Source of the DNA: Zizania palustris
Lineage: Eukaryota > Streptophyta > Magnoliopsida > Poales > Poaceae
Reading direction: 5' to 3'
DNA: 64,000 nucleotides
NCBI GenBank assembly: GCA_019279435.1
Contig: JAAALK010000286.1
Coordinates: forward strand, 48,618,289-48,682,288
Under the pieces are notes generated by a model. That model saw only the letters and a program-made list of their open reading frames with translations. It searched no databases and was not told the DNA's origin. How positions within the stretch are numbered: the first letter of the stretch is position 1; each line of letters opens with the position of its first letter. Position numbers and translations under genes: made by a program. Positions 45,501 to 56,430 of the stretch are shown in pieces.

Positions 45501-48500
45501 TCTCCTCTCGTCGTGTTCTTATCTCACGACATGTCATCTTCGCTGAGTCTGTCTTTCCTTTCTCCGTTGACACCACCCCCACCACCAGCCTTGAGTTGGA
45601 CTCCCTGTTTTCTACTGACCCGGTGGTTCAGCCACCTTTGTCTTCTGCAGGTACATCACCGGCTGTTCCGGCGGCTCTCCCGCCATCTGACGAGCCGTGT
45701 GTGGCAGCGGAGCTGCCCGTCGTGCCGCCCGCGGCCCCCGTGCCCCCGGCTGTGCCACGTGCGGCCACTCCCCACCAGCCGGCGTTGCCCTCCGCGCCAT
45801 GCGCGGCCCTGGCGTTCTCGTCCGTGCAGCACGCGACCCATTCCCTGTCGCCTCCTGCGCCCGAGGTTGGCCCGCTGCTTCCGTCGGCACCGTGTTCCGC
45901 CCCGGCCGTGCCCCGTGTCCCCGTGACACCTGCCTCGCCACGCGCGGCCCGACGGGTGTTGCACCGGCCCGCTATCGCGTCGAGTTGCCGGTGTACCACC
46001 CGCCCATCCTTCACCGCGATCCCCACCACACTCACCCGATGGTGACTCGGCGGGCTGCGGGGGTCCTTCGTCCAGTTGACCTCCTGGTCCTCTCCGTCGC
46101 TACGGAGCCACCGGTCTCTCCCATACCCTCCACTGTTCGTGGCGCCCTGGCGGATCCACACTGGCGCCACGCGATGGAGGAAGAATATGCGGCCCTTCTG
46201 GCCAATCAGACCTTTGACCTGGTGCCTCGTCCCTCTGGCTGCAATGTGGTCACCGACAAGTGGATCTGGACACATAAACGCAAGGCAGATGGTTCGCTGG
46301 ATCGCTACAAGGCTCGCTGGGTCCTTCGGGGTTTCACCCAGCGCCCTGGAGTTGACTATGATGAGACCTCCAGCCCAGTGGTGAAGCCTGCTACTGTCCG
46401 GACCGTTCTCTCCCTGGCACTCTCGAGGTCCTGGCCAGTTCACCAACTCGATGTGAAGAATGCCTTCCTCCATGGCACCCTGACGGAGACTGTGTACTGC
46501 AGCCAGCCTGCGGGTTTTGTGGATCCCGCTCACCCTGAGCGTGTTTGTCGGCTCAACAAGTCTCTGTATGGTCTGAAGCAGGCTCCTCGGGCTTGGTACA
46601 GTCGGTTCGCCTCCTTCCTGCTGTCTTTGGGGTTCAGCGAAGCCAAGAGTGACACTTCTCTATTTGTCCACCACGGTGCTGACTCAGCCTACTTGCTGCT
46701 TTATGTGGATGACATTGTTCTCACTGCGTCCAGCCCGTCTCTGCTTCAGCGGATTGTCTCCTCCTTGCAGCAGGAGTTTGCCATGAAGGACCTTGGTGTG
46801 CTCCATCACTTCTTGGGAGTGACAGTGGAACACCGCCCTGGTGGCCTCTTCCTTCACCAGCGCCAGTACGCCTTGGATGTCCTTCACCGTGTAGGGATGA
46901 CTGACTGCAAGCCCTGTTCCACTCCAGTCGATGCTCGGTCTAAGATTTCCGGTACCAAGGGTGCACCAGTGGATGATCCCACTGCCTACCGAAGCATTGC
47001 TGGCGCCCTTCAGTACCTCACATTCACTCGGCCGGATATCTCCTATGCGGTGCAGCAAGTGTGCCTTCACATGCACGACCCACGGGACCCGCACCTTACC
47101 GCTATGAAGCGGATTCTCCGCTATCTGCGCGGCTCCCTCGACTTTGGGCTTCACCTTCGGCGTTCTCCTGTTGCTGAGCTCGTGGTTTACACTGACGCCG
47201 TCTGGGCGGGCTGCTCGGACACGCGTCGCTCCACCTCCGGCTACGCCGTCTTCCTTGGTGGCAACCTCGTGTCTTGGTCATCCAAGCGACAGCCTGTTGT
47301 CTCCCGCTCCAGTGCCGAGGCTGAGTACCGCGCGGTTTCCAATGGGGTGGCCGAGGCATCCTGGCTCCGGCAGCTCCTCGGGGAGCTCCATAGCCTCCTC
47401 GCCAGGAGTACTTTGGTCTACTGCGACAACGTCAGCGCCGTCTACCTCTCCACCAACCCCGTCCAGCACCAACGCACCAAGCATGTGGAAATCGACCTCC
47501 ACTTCGTTCGTGATCGTGTCGCCGTGGGAGATGTCTGTGTTCTACATGTGCCTACCACCTCCCAGTTCGCCGACATCTTCACCAAGGGCTTGCCTTCCTC
47601 CACCTTCTCCGAGTTCCGCTCCAGTCTCAACATCCGCTGCGCCGGAGTTTCGACTGCGGGGGGGTGTTAGAGTGTGTGTGTCTGTCTTGTGGGTCCCCCT
47701 GTGTGTGGGCCCCTCCTGTAAGGCTCTCCTTCTTCTATCCTCCCAACTCTAGGGAGAGGAATCTATCCAGCTCTTCCTTCAGTTATTCAAAATGAGAACC
47801 ATTTATGTCAGTTATGCCTTCTGGAACAAATAGCATGCACCCACACAAGCCAAATCCAGCAACTACTCACCAGTCACCAATCAATGCTGAAAATTTTCTA
47901 TTCATGTGTAAAATGCAACCAGCATCAAAACAGAACACCGACAATGCACATGCGAACAAATGCAGATCTATGGACAAGAATGCACGTGTGGAGTGCTCAT
48001 ACACCAACAGGTGCACAAAAAACAGCCCAATGCACAAAATATTCTAATGATATACCTCACATTAATAGTGACCCGGAAACTGCAATAAATATTAAAAAGG
48101 CATATCCAAATAGAAAAATAAAATTCATTTCCCTACTTCAGAGCCAAATGTGAATATGCAATTTATAATTTTATATAAGGATTCATCAACAAATTCATCT
48201 GATTGGTGTTAGGTACTGACAAGATGCAAATGTGATACAGAAAACATAAAAGGAAAATAAAACTATATCCCATACATGAGTTTCAGATCCATCTTAACAG
48301 AAACCTTGCTCTCCATATCTGGTAATCTTCTAGTATGTGATAAAAATGAAGAATATTCTTATTTAAAAACATGTGGATATATTTAGTACCAATATCATAC
48401 CAGAACCTGACTAACTCTATGCTAAAGGTAATGCATGGAGATGTATTCCATCTTGTATCTCCTAAAAGAGCTCTTGTAGCATAGCTGCTGCGTTTGACTG

Positions 48501-51500
48501 CATCATATCCGCACCATACACATTATTTATACAGAAAATGAATATTTTTCTTAGCAACATTCTGCACAATAGACTTCTAGCAATTACAATTTCTTTTCTG
48601 TAACAGCTTTCAACTAGGCACCGCCTAGCAGAAGAACAACATCCTAAGCCTTAGTACAGTATAAATGTTTGAGAAATGTAATATAGAATAGGAAAAGATG
48701 CTCACTTGACTTGTCCAGCCATCAAAAGATCCAGTCAATAGAACCTCTGAAGCAGGTTTAGACCACACAATATAAACAGTACGGAGCTCACTCAAGGCCT
48801 TCTCAGCTTCATCAAGCCTCATTTGTTTCTCTTCAATTATTTTGTTCTTCTCACTGATGACATGATATATAATTACTACAAGGGAGTAATACAAAATCTG
48901 AAGCATAGGTAATCAGAAATTAGGTGTGCATACATTATCTCCAGTGCCATCTTTCCTTCTAATACTGCTATTTTTGCACGGATTGACCGCAACTCTTCCT
49001 GAGCATGCATTACTTTTGTCTCTTCAAATTCCCAGTCATCAGAGATCCCATTCAGAACATTTACTCCGTCACCTTCTGACTGGAAATTGAAATGACAAAG
49101 TTGGATGCTTAATACAATAAATAGCACAACATCATCCACTACTGTTCCTATTATTTGTATGCTCTGTAAAGCTACCACACTGCAATACAAAATAACCACT
49201 AGATGAAAATAATGCTAACCATATGTTACAGTGAAAAGTTACAATATTATGAAAGGATTTTCAATTGAAAATCAACCGCACCATTTCCATGTTGCCAATT
49301 GGATAATAATCAGGAAACCGTATGGTCAAAATGCATTTTTTATTGCATGCTTCCCACAACGATACTTGTTTGTTACTCAAGGGAGAACGATGCATATAGA
49401 GTATTTGACTCTTAGGTGTATAAAAGGTGGATTAAATAAATGGAACCATGTCTCCTTTTGTTTGAATGTCAGCAAAACCATATCTAACACTAACAACTTT
49501 AGGAATACAGAAACAACACTTCAAGCAGAAGAGTGTAGTCCACCAGTAATTCACAACAATAGGAAGCCAAAAAAATAATGTGAAGGCACAGATACACACC
49601 ATATCTGAAATAACTTTGTCAAATCTTGATCTTAATGTAGTAAGAGCGACAGTAAGATCCAACTCCAAATTCTGAAGACGTGCATGTATATCATCTCTTT
49701 CAGAGTCTAAACCATCACTATCATAATCAAATACAGCCACACCATTAGATGGCCTGTGGTCATCATCTTGTGCAAGCACAATGTCTAGGCCATCACGTGA
49801 AGATGATGGTTTCATGTTGTTAGTTGAATGGACTTCAGCAGCTGCAACAACTTCAACCATGCAACATGTAATAATCCAACAAATGGAATGCTGTATATAT
49901 AAGAAAGTTAAGTTGGCATATAACCTTGAAAATATGAAAACCCACTCTTGTCAAGGGACCATGTTCGCCATGCATCATTAGTCGAACTCCTTGAGGTTTT
50001 GTTGTGCCCTAGTGATACATTTTGAGGATGAGAGCTATTTATATTTCCATTCACAGGTACCTTTGGTGCATACTTGTCACCAGTGACAGAGTGATCAGGT
50101 GCTCCACTGTTGTTACCCATTAAAGCTGCATATATGTGACACCAAAGGACAATTTCAGTTATACCTCATATGCAAGAGTGTTGTTACAGTCCTTGAGGAG
50201 GTACCGAAACATACTGTGTAAATCTTCATACCTCCCAGTACTTCAGGTAACAAAATTCACTCTAATACCTCCTAAAGTACTGTAAATCACTCTATATGCA
50301 GATAAAAAATAGAAAAAGGAGGTGATAATACATCCAAAACGAACATCACAAATATGTACAAAAAAATCAAGTATTTAATTATATGATGTCCGTCAATACT
50401 TCGGAGTGATTAACATTACACACAATCAAAATAACCCTGTTGTTTTGTGATTACTCACAATAGTAACCGGTGTTGTGATCAGAAATACACGTTACTGTGA
50501 AAAGGTAATTGTGCCCCCCAGTGCAGCCAATCAGCCATATGTGGACAACTGGTAAGCAGCTATGCTACTAGTTACTCACTGTAAAGTACTGTAACAATTG
50601 ATTTAGGAAAATTCCTACTTGAGGAAGAAGAGGCAAAATTTAACTGACAAGACCATCATCTGCAAAATCAGATGGCTTGGATAAACTGACATAAATGCCT
50701 ATTGAAATAAGGGGGTTTCCTTCCTACTCACAGGGTACGAGCCTACTATTTAATATTTTTGCCAGCAAGGAGCTGCTCTAAATAGAAGCAAACCGAGACT
50801 CCACAAGTTGTAACAAAGCAATAAGGGGGCAACAAGTTAACTGACACGCAAACTTAACCTATTGCAAGTTGCAACTAAACATCTCAAAAGTAGTCGGATT
50901 AATGCTTCCCTACGACATGTAACTACTGCTCTAAAATGGGTGGAATGGCAGGGAAATCAAAGATATGTTGAACTTCGTGTCATGTTTGCGAAGCGCATGA
51001 GCGCACTCTTGAGAGTGGCAAATAGTCAATTTTCTGTACAATTGAAAACCCACGTACCACCATTGTCATCACCTTGCCGTCCCGCTCCGGTACTGCTCCG
51101 TGGGAGCGGCCGTGCCCGTTCCCTTTCCATCTGCAGCTTGGTAAGCATCCCCTCGAGGCCGGTCCCAGACCCCGTCTCCCTGAAACCACCGCGCAACAAC
51201 AAACACAATCAGGAACCAATAGAACAACCTAGAGAGCAAATATAACAAGGATACAGAGAAGACACCCACGTCGTCTCCTCCGTCTCCGGCTGCCGCCCGG
51301 ACGGCGACGCCTCCGCATCCGCATCCCTGCAACGCACCGAATTTAAGCGATACGTCATACGGAAGGGGCACGGGTGAGCAGCCAATAGACGCACATAGCG
51401 AACGAATTGCGAACTCACCGCGAGGATGCCCACGCGGCGCGCGGGTGCGCTAGGTCAGAGGCGCCCGCCTCGGTCGGGTAATCAGGGTGAACGCCGACCG

Positions 51501-51918
51501 ATGAGGCCTTGTCGTGGCCAGAGGGGCGGCCCTCCTGGGCCATCCCCGCATCATCCGAGGGCCACCCGAGCGAGAGCCACCCCCCTCTGGAGTCCACGGC
51601 GGCGGCGAGGTCGGCGCGGCCCGCGGCGACTAGCTCGGCGCGAGTGGGGAACGCCCCGGGCTTGTCGGAGCGGCGCATGAACTCGTAGATCGCCTCCTCG
51701 AGCTCCTCGTCGTCGCGGGCCACATTGCACGACGGTCGTCTCTCCGTCCGCGGCGTTCGCTGGCGACGGTAAACGCGGCGGTTCGTGTGCGGCCTAGAGG
51801 AGGCGAGCGGCGCGAGGAGGAGGAGGAGCCTGCCGCGGCGAGCAGCAGCACGAGGGCGCGCAGCGGCTAGGGTTAGGGCTGGGGACGGGGCGGTGGTCAG
51901 GACGAGGAAGAGGGGCAT
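42501..51918 (-). CDS. FLO6: FLO6/PTST2-like plastid starch-binding protein with CBM48
   Basis: Nine exons on the minus strand join in phase to about 521 residues: 51918-51419, 51326-51270, 51179-51073, 50125-49925, 49841-49600, 49079-48934, 48853-48706, 42735-42667 and 42596-42501. The N-terminus is Ala/Arg-rich and transit-peptide-like. Then come an EEAIYEFMRRSDKPGAFPTR motif, coiled-coil helices (LQNLELDLTVAL; AQEELRSIRAKI; EAEKALSELR) and a C-terminal CBM48 (VLLTGSFDGW, FSLNLRLYPGRYE, KFIVDGAWKNDPLRP, GHENNLLTV). In the family, FLO6/PTST2 binds starch and works with isoamylase or starch synthase 4 in starch granule formation. An upstream in-frame ATG at 52062 exists; 51918 is preferred because it opens the transit-like region. 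PTST3 is the main alternative. A Copia element sits in intron 7. Confidence 0.85.
42978..43093 (+). repeat. 5' LTR, short-LTR Copia
   Basis: 116 bp, TGTTAGAGTG to CTTCCTTCA. Confidence 0.93.
43219..44247 (+). pseudogene. Copia gag, frame-disrupted
   Basis: A gag-like region (WILGSITVELQDIV, AWVAIEGQFLGN, ISEYYRRMKGMADSL, LNILRGLGDSY) of the UBN2 type, at about residues 90-235. After residue 260 the frame crosses a run of 17 G (43999-44015), beyond which the continuing frame looks non-coding and another frame looks more gag-like. No CCHC knuckle is clearly visible. The natural start codon is uncertain; an ATG at 43168 lies in a different frame. Confidence 0.8.
43999..44015 (+). repeat. G17 homopolymer in gag
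   Basis: Seventeen consecutive G residues in a Gly-rich coding context. A length change here would shift the gag frame. Confidence 0.9.
44275..47670 (+). pseudogene. Copia pol with several frameshifts in its front half
   Basis: Protease (WVADSGASFHTTP, near 44308), pre-integrase (LWHRRLGHPG, near 44705) and integrase pieces (DVFSHYSWTFPL near 44955, CDNGHEFGN near 45075, RFWAESLLTATYVLNRLPS near 45255) lie in different frames. Shifts occur near 44460, 44850, 45180 and 45475, and another lies upstream of about 45950. From there the frame is open to 47670: RT (KWIWTHKRKADG, HQLDVKNAFLHG, YGLKQAPRAWYSRF, YVDD at 46702-46713) and RNase H (YTDAVWAG, SSAEAEYRAV, YCDNVSAVYLS, RTKHVEIDLHF). The element could not make a full polyprotein itself. 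Confidence 0.9.
47665..47781 (+). repeat. 3' LTR, short-LTR Copia
   Basis: 117 bp, TGTTAGAGTG to CTTCCTTCA, followed by the GTTAT duplication. Confidence 0.93.
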
Positions 51919-52693
51919 CGCGGTCGCATTTCCGTGGTGCTGCTCCGCGGGTGGGCGCGACTCGCGAGGAGGGCGGAGGAGGGGCGGGACCGCGGGAGGC
52001 GACGGCGACGCCACGAGAAAGATGAGGCGACGGCGAGAGAGGGCCACAGGCCAGTAGCCCACTTCTGCCCCCTCGGCCCCACTTCCTCTTGGACTTTTCT
52101 GCGGATCTCCGTTTTGTACTGCAAATATCTCTTGTCACTCCCACGTGGACTCATCTCAGGTGGCTACAGCTACAGTTAACTACTAACTAGTAGTAGCAGC
52201 AGTAGCCTAAAGGTTAGAGGTTGCATTTTGCGGTTTGTCACTTATCATCATAGTTGTTGATTGTGGCGCCTAGGTAAATCTTAAAAATTAAATAGTATGT
52301 AAGTAATTTTTTTTATTCTACGTCCTATTGGTTTAGTAGTTGGATTAGTTAGTGATAACTATCAATGATTGTTGTAATAATCAAAAGTTAGGGTGTGTTT
52401 GGTTGAGTTGTGGCTGTGGAAAAAAACTTATGTGGGTTGTGAGCTGTAGAAAAGTTGTTGTAGGATGTCAGCTGTGAGAAAACTGAAAGCTAAAAACCGT
52501 TTGGCTGAAACAACTGTGGAGAAGCTAGTTTGAGCTGTGTAAAAAGTCTGTAATGCCAATATATACTTCAAACGCTAATTATATATAAAATGATTATAAA
52601 ATATTATGACAATCAATAAATCATGTATAAATGGAAATTTTATAAAAGGAAAATTAATCTTCATTAGTTTTGCATACACCATCAACATTTGGT

Positions 52694-53410
52694 TCACATA
52701 AGTAGCTCCATCCATGAATTATTTTCCTCTTGCACAAAACAAAACAAAACATCAACTATCGTAATGCGAATGGTATTCATGGTATCCTCATTCTCACCGT
52801 GTGGAGTGTCATCCCCTTGTGCTAGTGTTGTGGCATTGCTCGGTTCTGCTAGATAGTCCTCATCAACATCACATCTATGAAACTCCATATCATGCAAATT
52901 GCTATCACAGATAAAATTATGCAATGCTATACAACATGCAAGAATGATATGTTTCTAAGTACGAGTACAGAAACTTGGCATGTCCTTCAATATACGCCAC
53001 ATTTGCTTCAAGACTCCAAAAGACTGTTCAATGACATTTCGAAGAGATGCAAAAAATTGAACATCTCATACTTCCCTTGAGGTGGACGTCAGGCATGATG
53101 ATGATATTCCGGTATATGGTATGTGGTTCCCTTGCTTGAAAGGGGCGAGGTATCGTGTTCGATTTGGATAACACGAGTTGACGAAATAATATTTTCCTAT
53201 AAGATAGAACAATATAAGCAAAATAATATTAGAAGTCATACTAATTTAGTAAGTAATTTTTTATACATTTAGGAGGGATAGAAAAATGAAGGGAAATTGG
53301 CTAATGCATGATGGAGGATCCTTGTATCATGAGCAGAACCTGGCAGCTACCGTGAAGGTAAATCTCGTGTCAAAGTCACAAATAGCAAGTATGTTTTGAG
53401 ATGTATACAT
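52694..53410 (-). pseudogene. PIF/Harbinger (DDE_Tnp_4) transposase remnant
   Basis: Reading the minus strand in order: SQNILAICDFDTRFTF, a frameshift, GSAHDTRILHHALANFPSF, an intron-like gap ending at TTATAG, GKYYFVNSCYPNR, YLAPFKQGNHIP, SLRNVIEQSFGVLKQMWRIL, ACCIALHNFICDSNLHD and an acidic tail to 52694. These are the conserved blocks of Harbinger transposases (CDFD, GSAHD, YYLVDSGYPN, NVIERSFGVLK, ALHNFIR). Changes such as NSC for DSG, plus stops and frameshifts, show that it is dead. The N-terminal third is missing. Confidence 0.85.
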
Positions 53411-53502
53411 ATGCATCAACACCATCAAGAAACAATTCTGAAATTAATAGATGGAAAATTGAGGAGACAATACCTAGTTTTTTTTTTTGAGTGCTGCTTT
53501 GT

Positions 53503-53525
53503 TGCTGCTCTCTGGCGCGTGCGGG
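53503..53525. repeat. 23-bp direct repeat, copy 1
   Basis: An exact 23-bp sequence beginning TGCTGCTCTCTGGCG, present again at 54545-54567, 1042 bp away in the same orientation inside the Harbinger element. It may mark a rearrangement or capture junction. Confidence 0.85.
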
Positions 53526-54122
53526 GGCTGAGTGTAGGAGATGTTGGGAACTGCTGGTTGTAGCTTAGGTTTGAAATTTCTTAAATAGGGCATATAAAGG
53601 TGAAAACAGTTTCAAAGCATAGTACAAGCAAAAAAACTTCTCCCAACAGTAGAAATCAAGTCCAAATGAATGTGAAAATCATCCGGCTGATCCATTTAGT
53701 TGTCATGCACTATCTTTTGTTTTGTGTTTGGCCTTAATTTCAACATGAGTAGACGTGCCTAATTTCAATAAATTGAAATATATCACACCATTATAAGTTA
53801 ACAAGGATTGGCTTTCGTATACCGTATATCATCAACACAGATGAATTAACAAAATATTAGTATGGACATTAGTACTTGTGTTCATTACTGTTTCATGCAA
53901 AAGTGTATAATTTTAACAGTCATTGACTTAAATAGAATCTTAATTCTGATAGAACAGAATTCCCAGATGACCTTAACTATGTCATGTATTAATCGCAATG
54001 ATGAACTAATACATGTTATTGAGAATAATAATTCAATAAGTGCCTGATAGTTAAGTTGATTTCTAAACTTCTAACAGATATAAAAATCTAGTAAATCATC
54101 CTATCATCCATAGGCATATTAC

Positions 54123-54505
54123 CTTTTCAAAGTCCTGGCTATATATGGACAACTTCATTCTTATCTTTTGTGATTTGCTTGAGCTCCTTGTCAAGTTCTC
54201 TATCTTCTTGAGGAACCTGCAGAAATGGCTGGATTCAGATATCGTGGCATCATGTAGAGCATGCAAAAATCGGCAAATTGGCATGGAGCATCCAAACAAA
54301 TGGGAGCATATGAACAAATTCAGAATATATCTAGTATACATTTCTTCAATCACAATCACCTGTTTTAGGAGAAAAAAGTTCAGATAGACAGTCGTTTACC
54401 TGCTTGCGAATATTGCTGGGTCAGCTCCAAAGCTAGGCTTTCAAGTACACGGGCTGCCACACCTTCACCCTCACGAAGCAGTCCAAGAAGCTAATGCTCA
54501 GATCC
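54123..54505 (-). pseudogene. ClpC-type Hsp100 chaperone gene fragments
   Basis: At 54500-54405 (minus strand) the reading EH-stop-LLGLLREGEGVAARVLESL, followed after small frame shifts by GADPA and IRKQV, matches the second half of the ClpC N-domain. At 54216-54123, after a CTGCAG acceptor, EDRELDKELKQITKDKNE followed in another frame by QDFEK matches the ClpC middle (coiled-coil) domain. The exons between these in a real ClpC gene are absent. ClpC is the plastid stromal Hsp100 motor of the Clp protease. Stops and shifts show this is a non-functional captured fragment. Confidence 0.75.
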
Positions 54506-54544
54506 AATTTGTTCTCCGTAAAAAACAGCGTGGCGTCACCCAAG

Positions 54545-54567
54545 TGCTGCTCTCTGGCGCGTGCGGG
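54545..54567. repeat. 23-bp direct repeat, copy 2
   Basis: Exact second copy of the sequence at 53503-53525, at the start of the GC-rich block (54545-54880) next to the ClpC fragment. Confidence 0.85.
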
Positions 54568-55162
54568 ATCGGTCAAGCGGCGGCGGCGACGGCTCGGCTC
54601 CTGGGCTGCAGATCTGGCGGTCACGTGCGGGAGCTGCTGGACGACGGGAGAAGATCCAGCGGCCGTCGACTGCGAGTGGCACCAGGACGGGTGGACGTGC
54701 GTGCTGGAAGGCGGGAGCGGTCCGGCGGACTTCGAGACGGTGGCTGGACGGTGGAAGACTGGTGCGGGAGCAGATCCGGCCGTGCGCGGGACGGCGGCCG
54801 CGGCGGCGGGATGACGGTCGCGGCGGCAGGACTGCGGTTGAACGGTGGCGACGGCTTCGCACCCAGGACTTCACGGGAGTTTTTTTTGATAACTGAAAGC
54901 TGCAAAAGTAGGTGTGAAAGGGCTTTGAATTTTACGCTAAATTGAAAATTGCTTTTCAAAAAAAGTTACTTGGTAGGGTACACCTTTTTGATTGAGCTTG
55001 GGGTTTTAGGAAACAAAAGCCGTTTCCAAAAGCTCAACTAAAGAAACCTCTAAATAGGTGATGACTATAGGGTAACCGGTTTAATTTGTAATGTTACTCG
55101 TTCGATTTAGCAGTATTTACAATAGTCATAATTAGTTCGAAAATCATGAATACAGGGGTGAT

Positions 55163-55362
55163 GGGAAATATCACGTGCAATCACTCATTTGGTGCAATCG
55201 TGCAATCAAACGATCTGGTGCATCCAATCAAGCGATCTGGTGCATTTACCTGAAACCTAGTATTTTTTATTTTTAATCATTTCATATGTAACTGTTTGAT
55301 CGTTTGATTAAATGCACCAGATCGTTTAATTGCACGATTACTGCATAGGATATTTCTCTCAG
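55163..55362. mobile_element. Foldback MITE
   Basis: Arms 55197-55223 and 55312-55338 match at 26 of 27 positions as inverted repeats (core CAAACGATCTGGTGCAT). Weaker inverted similarity extends outward to GAAATATC on both sides. About 200 bp, no coding potential. Confidence 0.75.
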
Positions 55363-55699
55363 ATTTATGATAGGTACTTAGAATTTGTTTGAGTGGGCGG
55401 ACAGTTCAAACTATTTGACTCACTTGTATTCGTGTCAATGATCGACGTCGAGCTAAAGCAACAAAGAATTGTTGTTCGAGATAAACATACGTTGATACCA
55501 TTGAGATCCTCAAATCTTATGGTCTCTTAAGTAAATACCTGAAATATACTTTATAGATACTCTTCGATTTTCTCTAAGTTTGTATCTTAGTTTGATTTAT
55601 TCTTTATGTATTGACGCTTCGTTTTTTAATTGCCGTGACCGAGACCACACCATGACTGTTAAATTCTCTCTTAGATCTTATATCTTTATCTCAACCTTG

Positions 55700-56430
55700 T
55701 TTAGAGTTGTAAATAACATCTCCAAAAGACTAGCTATCTCACTCTCTAAGCCAAATTTTGACAATTCAATCTTAAAAAACACTCCAAAAGACTTGTTATC
55801 TGTCTCTCCAAGTTATTTGGCTGGCCAAATCAGATTCTCCACTCGTCAAATTTGGCCAGCCAAGTTGAATGGCTATTTTTGTGGATCCCATGTGGCAGCT
55901 CCTTTCTCCCCTATCTCCCAGTGCTTCTCCAATGGTTGTCGTGCATAAACGGGGAAAGAAATGGAGAAAAAGAAAGAATGATGAGAAAAAAGAGATAGCA
56001 ATGAAAAGAAGAGATTTTTTAATTTCTAAAATTTTATGATTTTATATTTTGGGTATTTCTAAGATTAGAAATTGAGATTTCATATATAGAAATCAAATCT
56101 TTTAAAATGTTTTGGCATTTTAAAAGGAAGAGTAATTTTTTTTGTATTTCGAAAAGAAATTAATTTTTTCAAAAAGAAGAGAAAAACTATTTTTTAAAAA
56201 AATGAAAATTTATAACTTGTGGATTTCTAAGGTTAGAAATTGGGATTTCAAAAATAAATCAAATATTTCAAAATATTTTGGTATTTTAAAAGTGAGGATT
56301 AATTTTTTAGAGATTTGAAAATAGAGAGTCTTTTGAAGTGCACAACAGATTTGGAGAGGAATCTTTTGAAGAGTTGGCTAAATGGACAAATGAAGCATCG
56401 AAAATATAGAGGTTTTGGAGATGCTCTAAC
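55700..56430. mobile_element. MITE with CATCTCCAAAA ends
   Basis: ACATCTCCAAAAGACT on the left and the complement of GGAGATGCTCT on the right form the ends of the widespread GAGCATCTCCAA-type grass MITE. The left end contains a partial direct duplication of a CTCCAAAAGACT-TATCT unit (55719 and 55781). An internal perfect 13-bp hairpin (TTGGCTGGCCAAA / TTTGGCCAGCCAA) is at 55817-55862. Confidence 0.55.

Larger units (their letters stand above)
42978..47781 (+). mobile_element. Short-LTR Copia retrotransposon in intron 7 of the FLO6-like gene
   Basis: Flanked by the 5-bp target duplication GTTAT (42973-42977 and 47782-47786). LTRs are only 116 and 117 bp and differ by about two substitutions and two small indels, so the insertion is older than the Sirevirus. 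The primer site TGGTATCAGAGCC directly follows the 5' LTR, and a purine tract ending in eight G (47657-47664) precedes the 3' LTR. Gag and the front of pol are broken by several frameshifts. The RT/RNase H part is one long open frame. Orientation is antisense to the host gene. Confidence 0.95.
52391..55050 (-). mobile_element. Degraded PIF/Harbinger element carrying ClpC gene fragments
   Basis: Ends are opposed: GGGTGTGTTTGGTTGAG at 52391 and the complement of GCTCAACTAAAGAAACCTC at about 55032-55050. TTA precedes the left end and TAA follows the right, near the 3-bp duplication expected for this superfamily. Inside on the minus strand are the C-terminal two-thirds of a Harbinger transposase (52694-53410), two pieces of a ClpC chaperone gene (54123-54500) and a GC-rich block (54545-54880). 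Frames are broken. Ends are probable rather than certain. Confidence 0.7.

Noticed and set aside
51426..52179. Plus-strand Arg/Gly-rich frames opposite FLO6-like exon 1
   Set aside because: Complement of the GC-rich transit-peptide and first-domain coding sequence.
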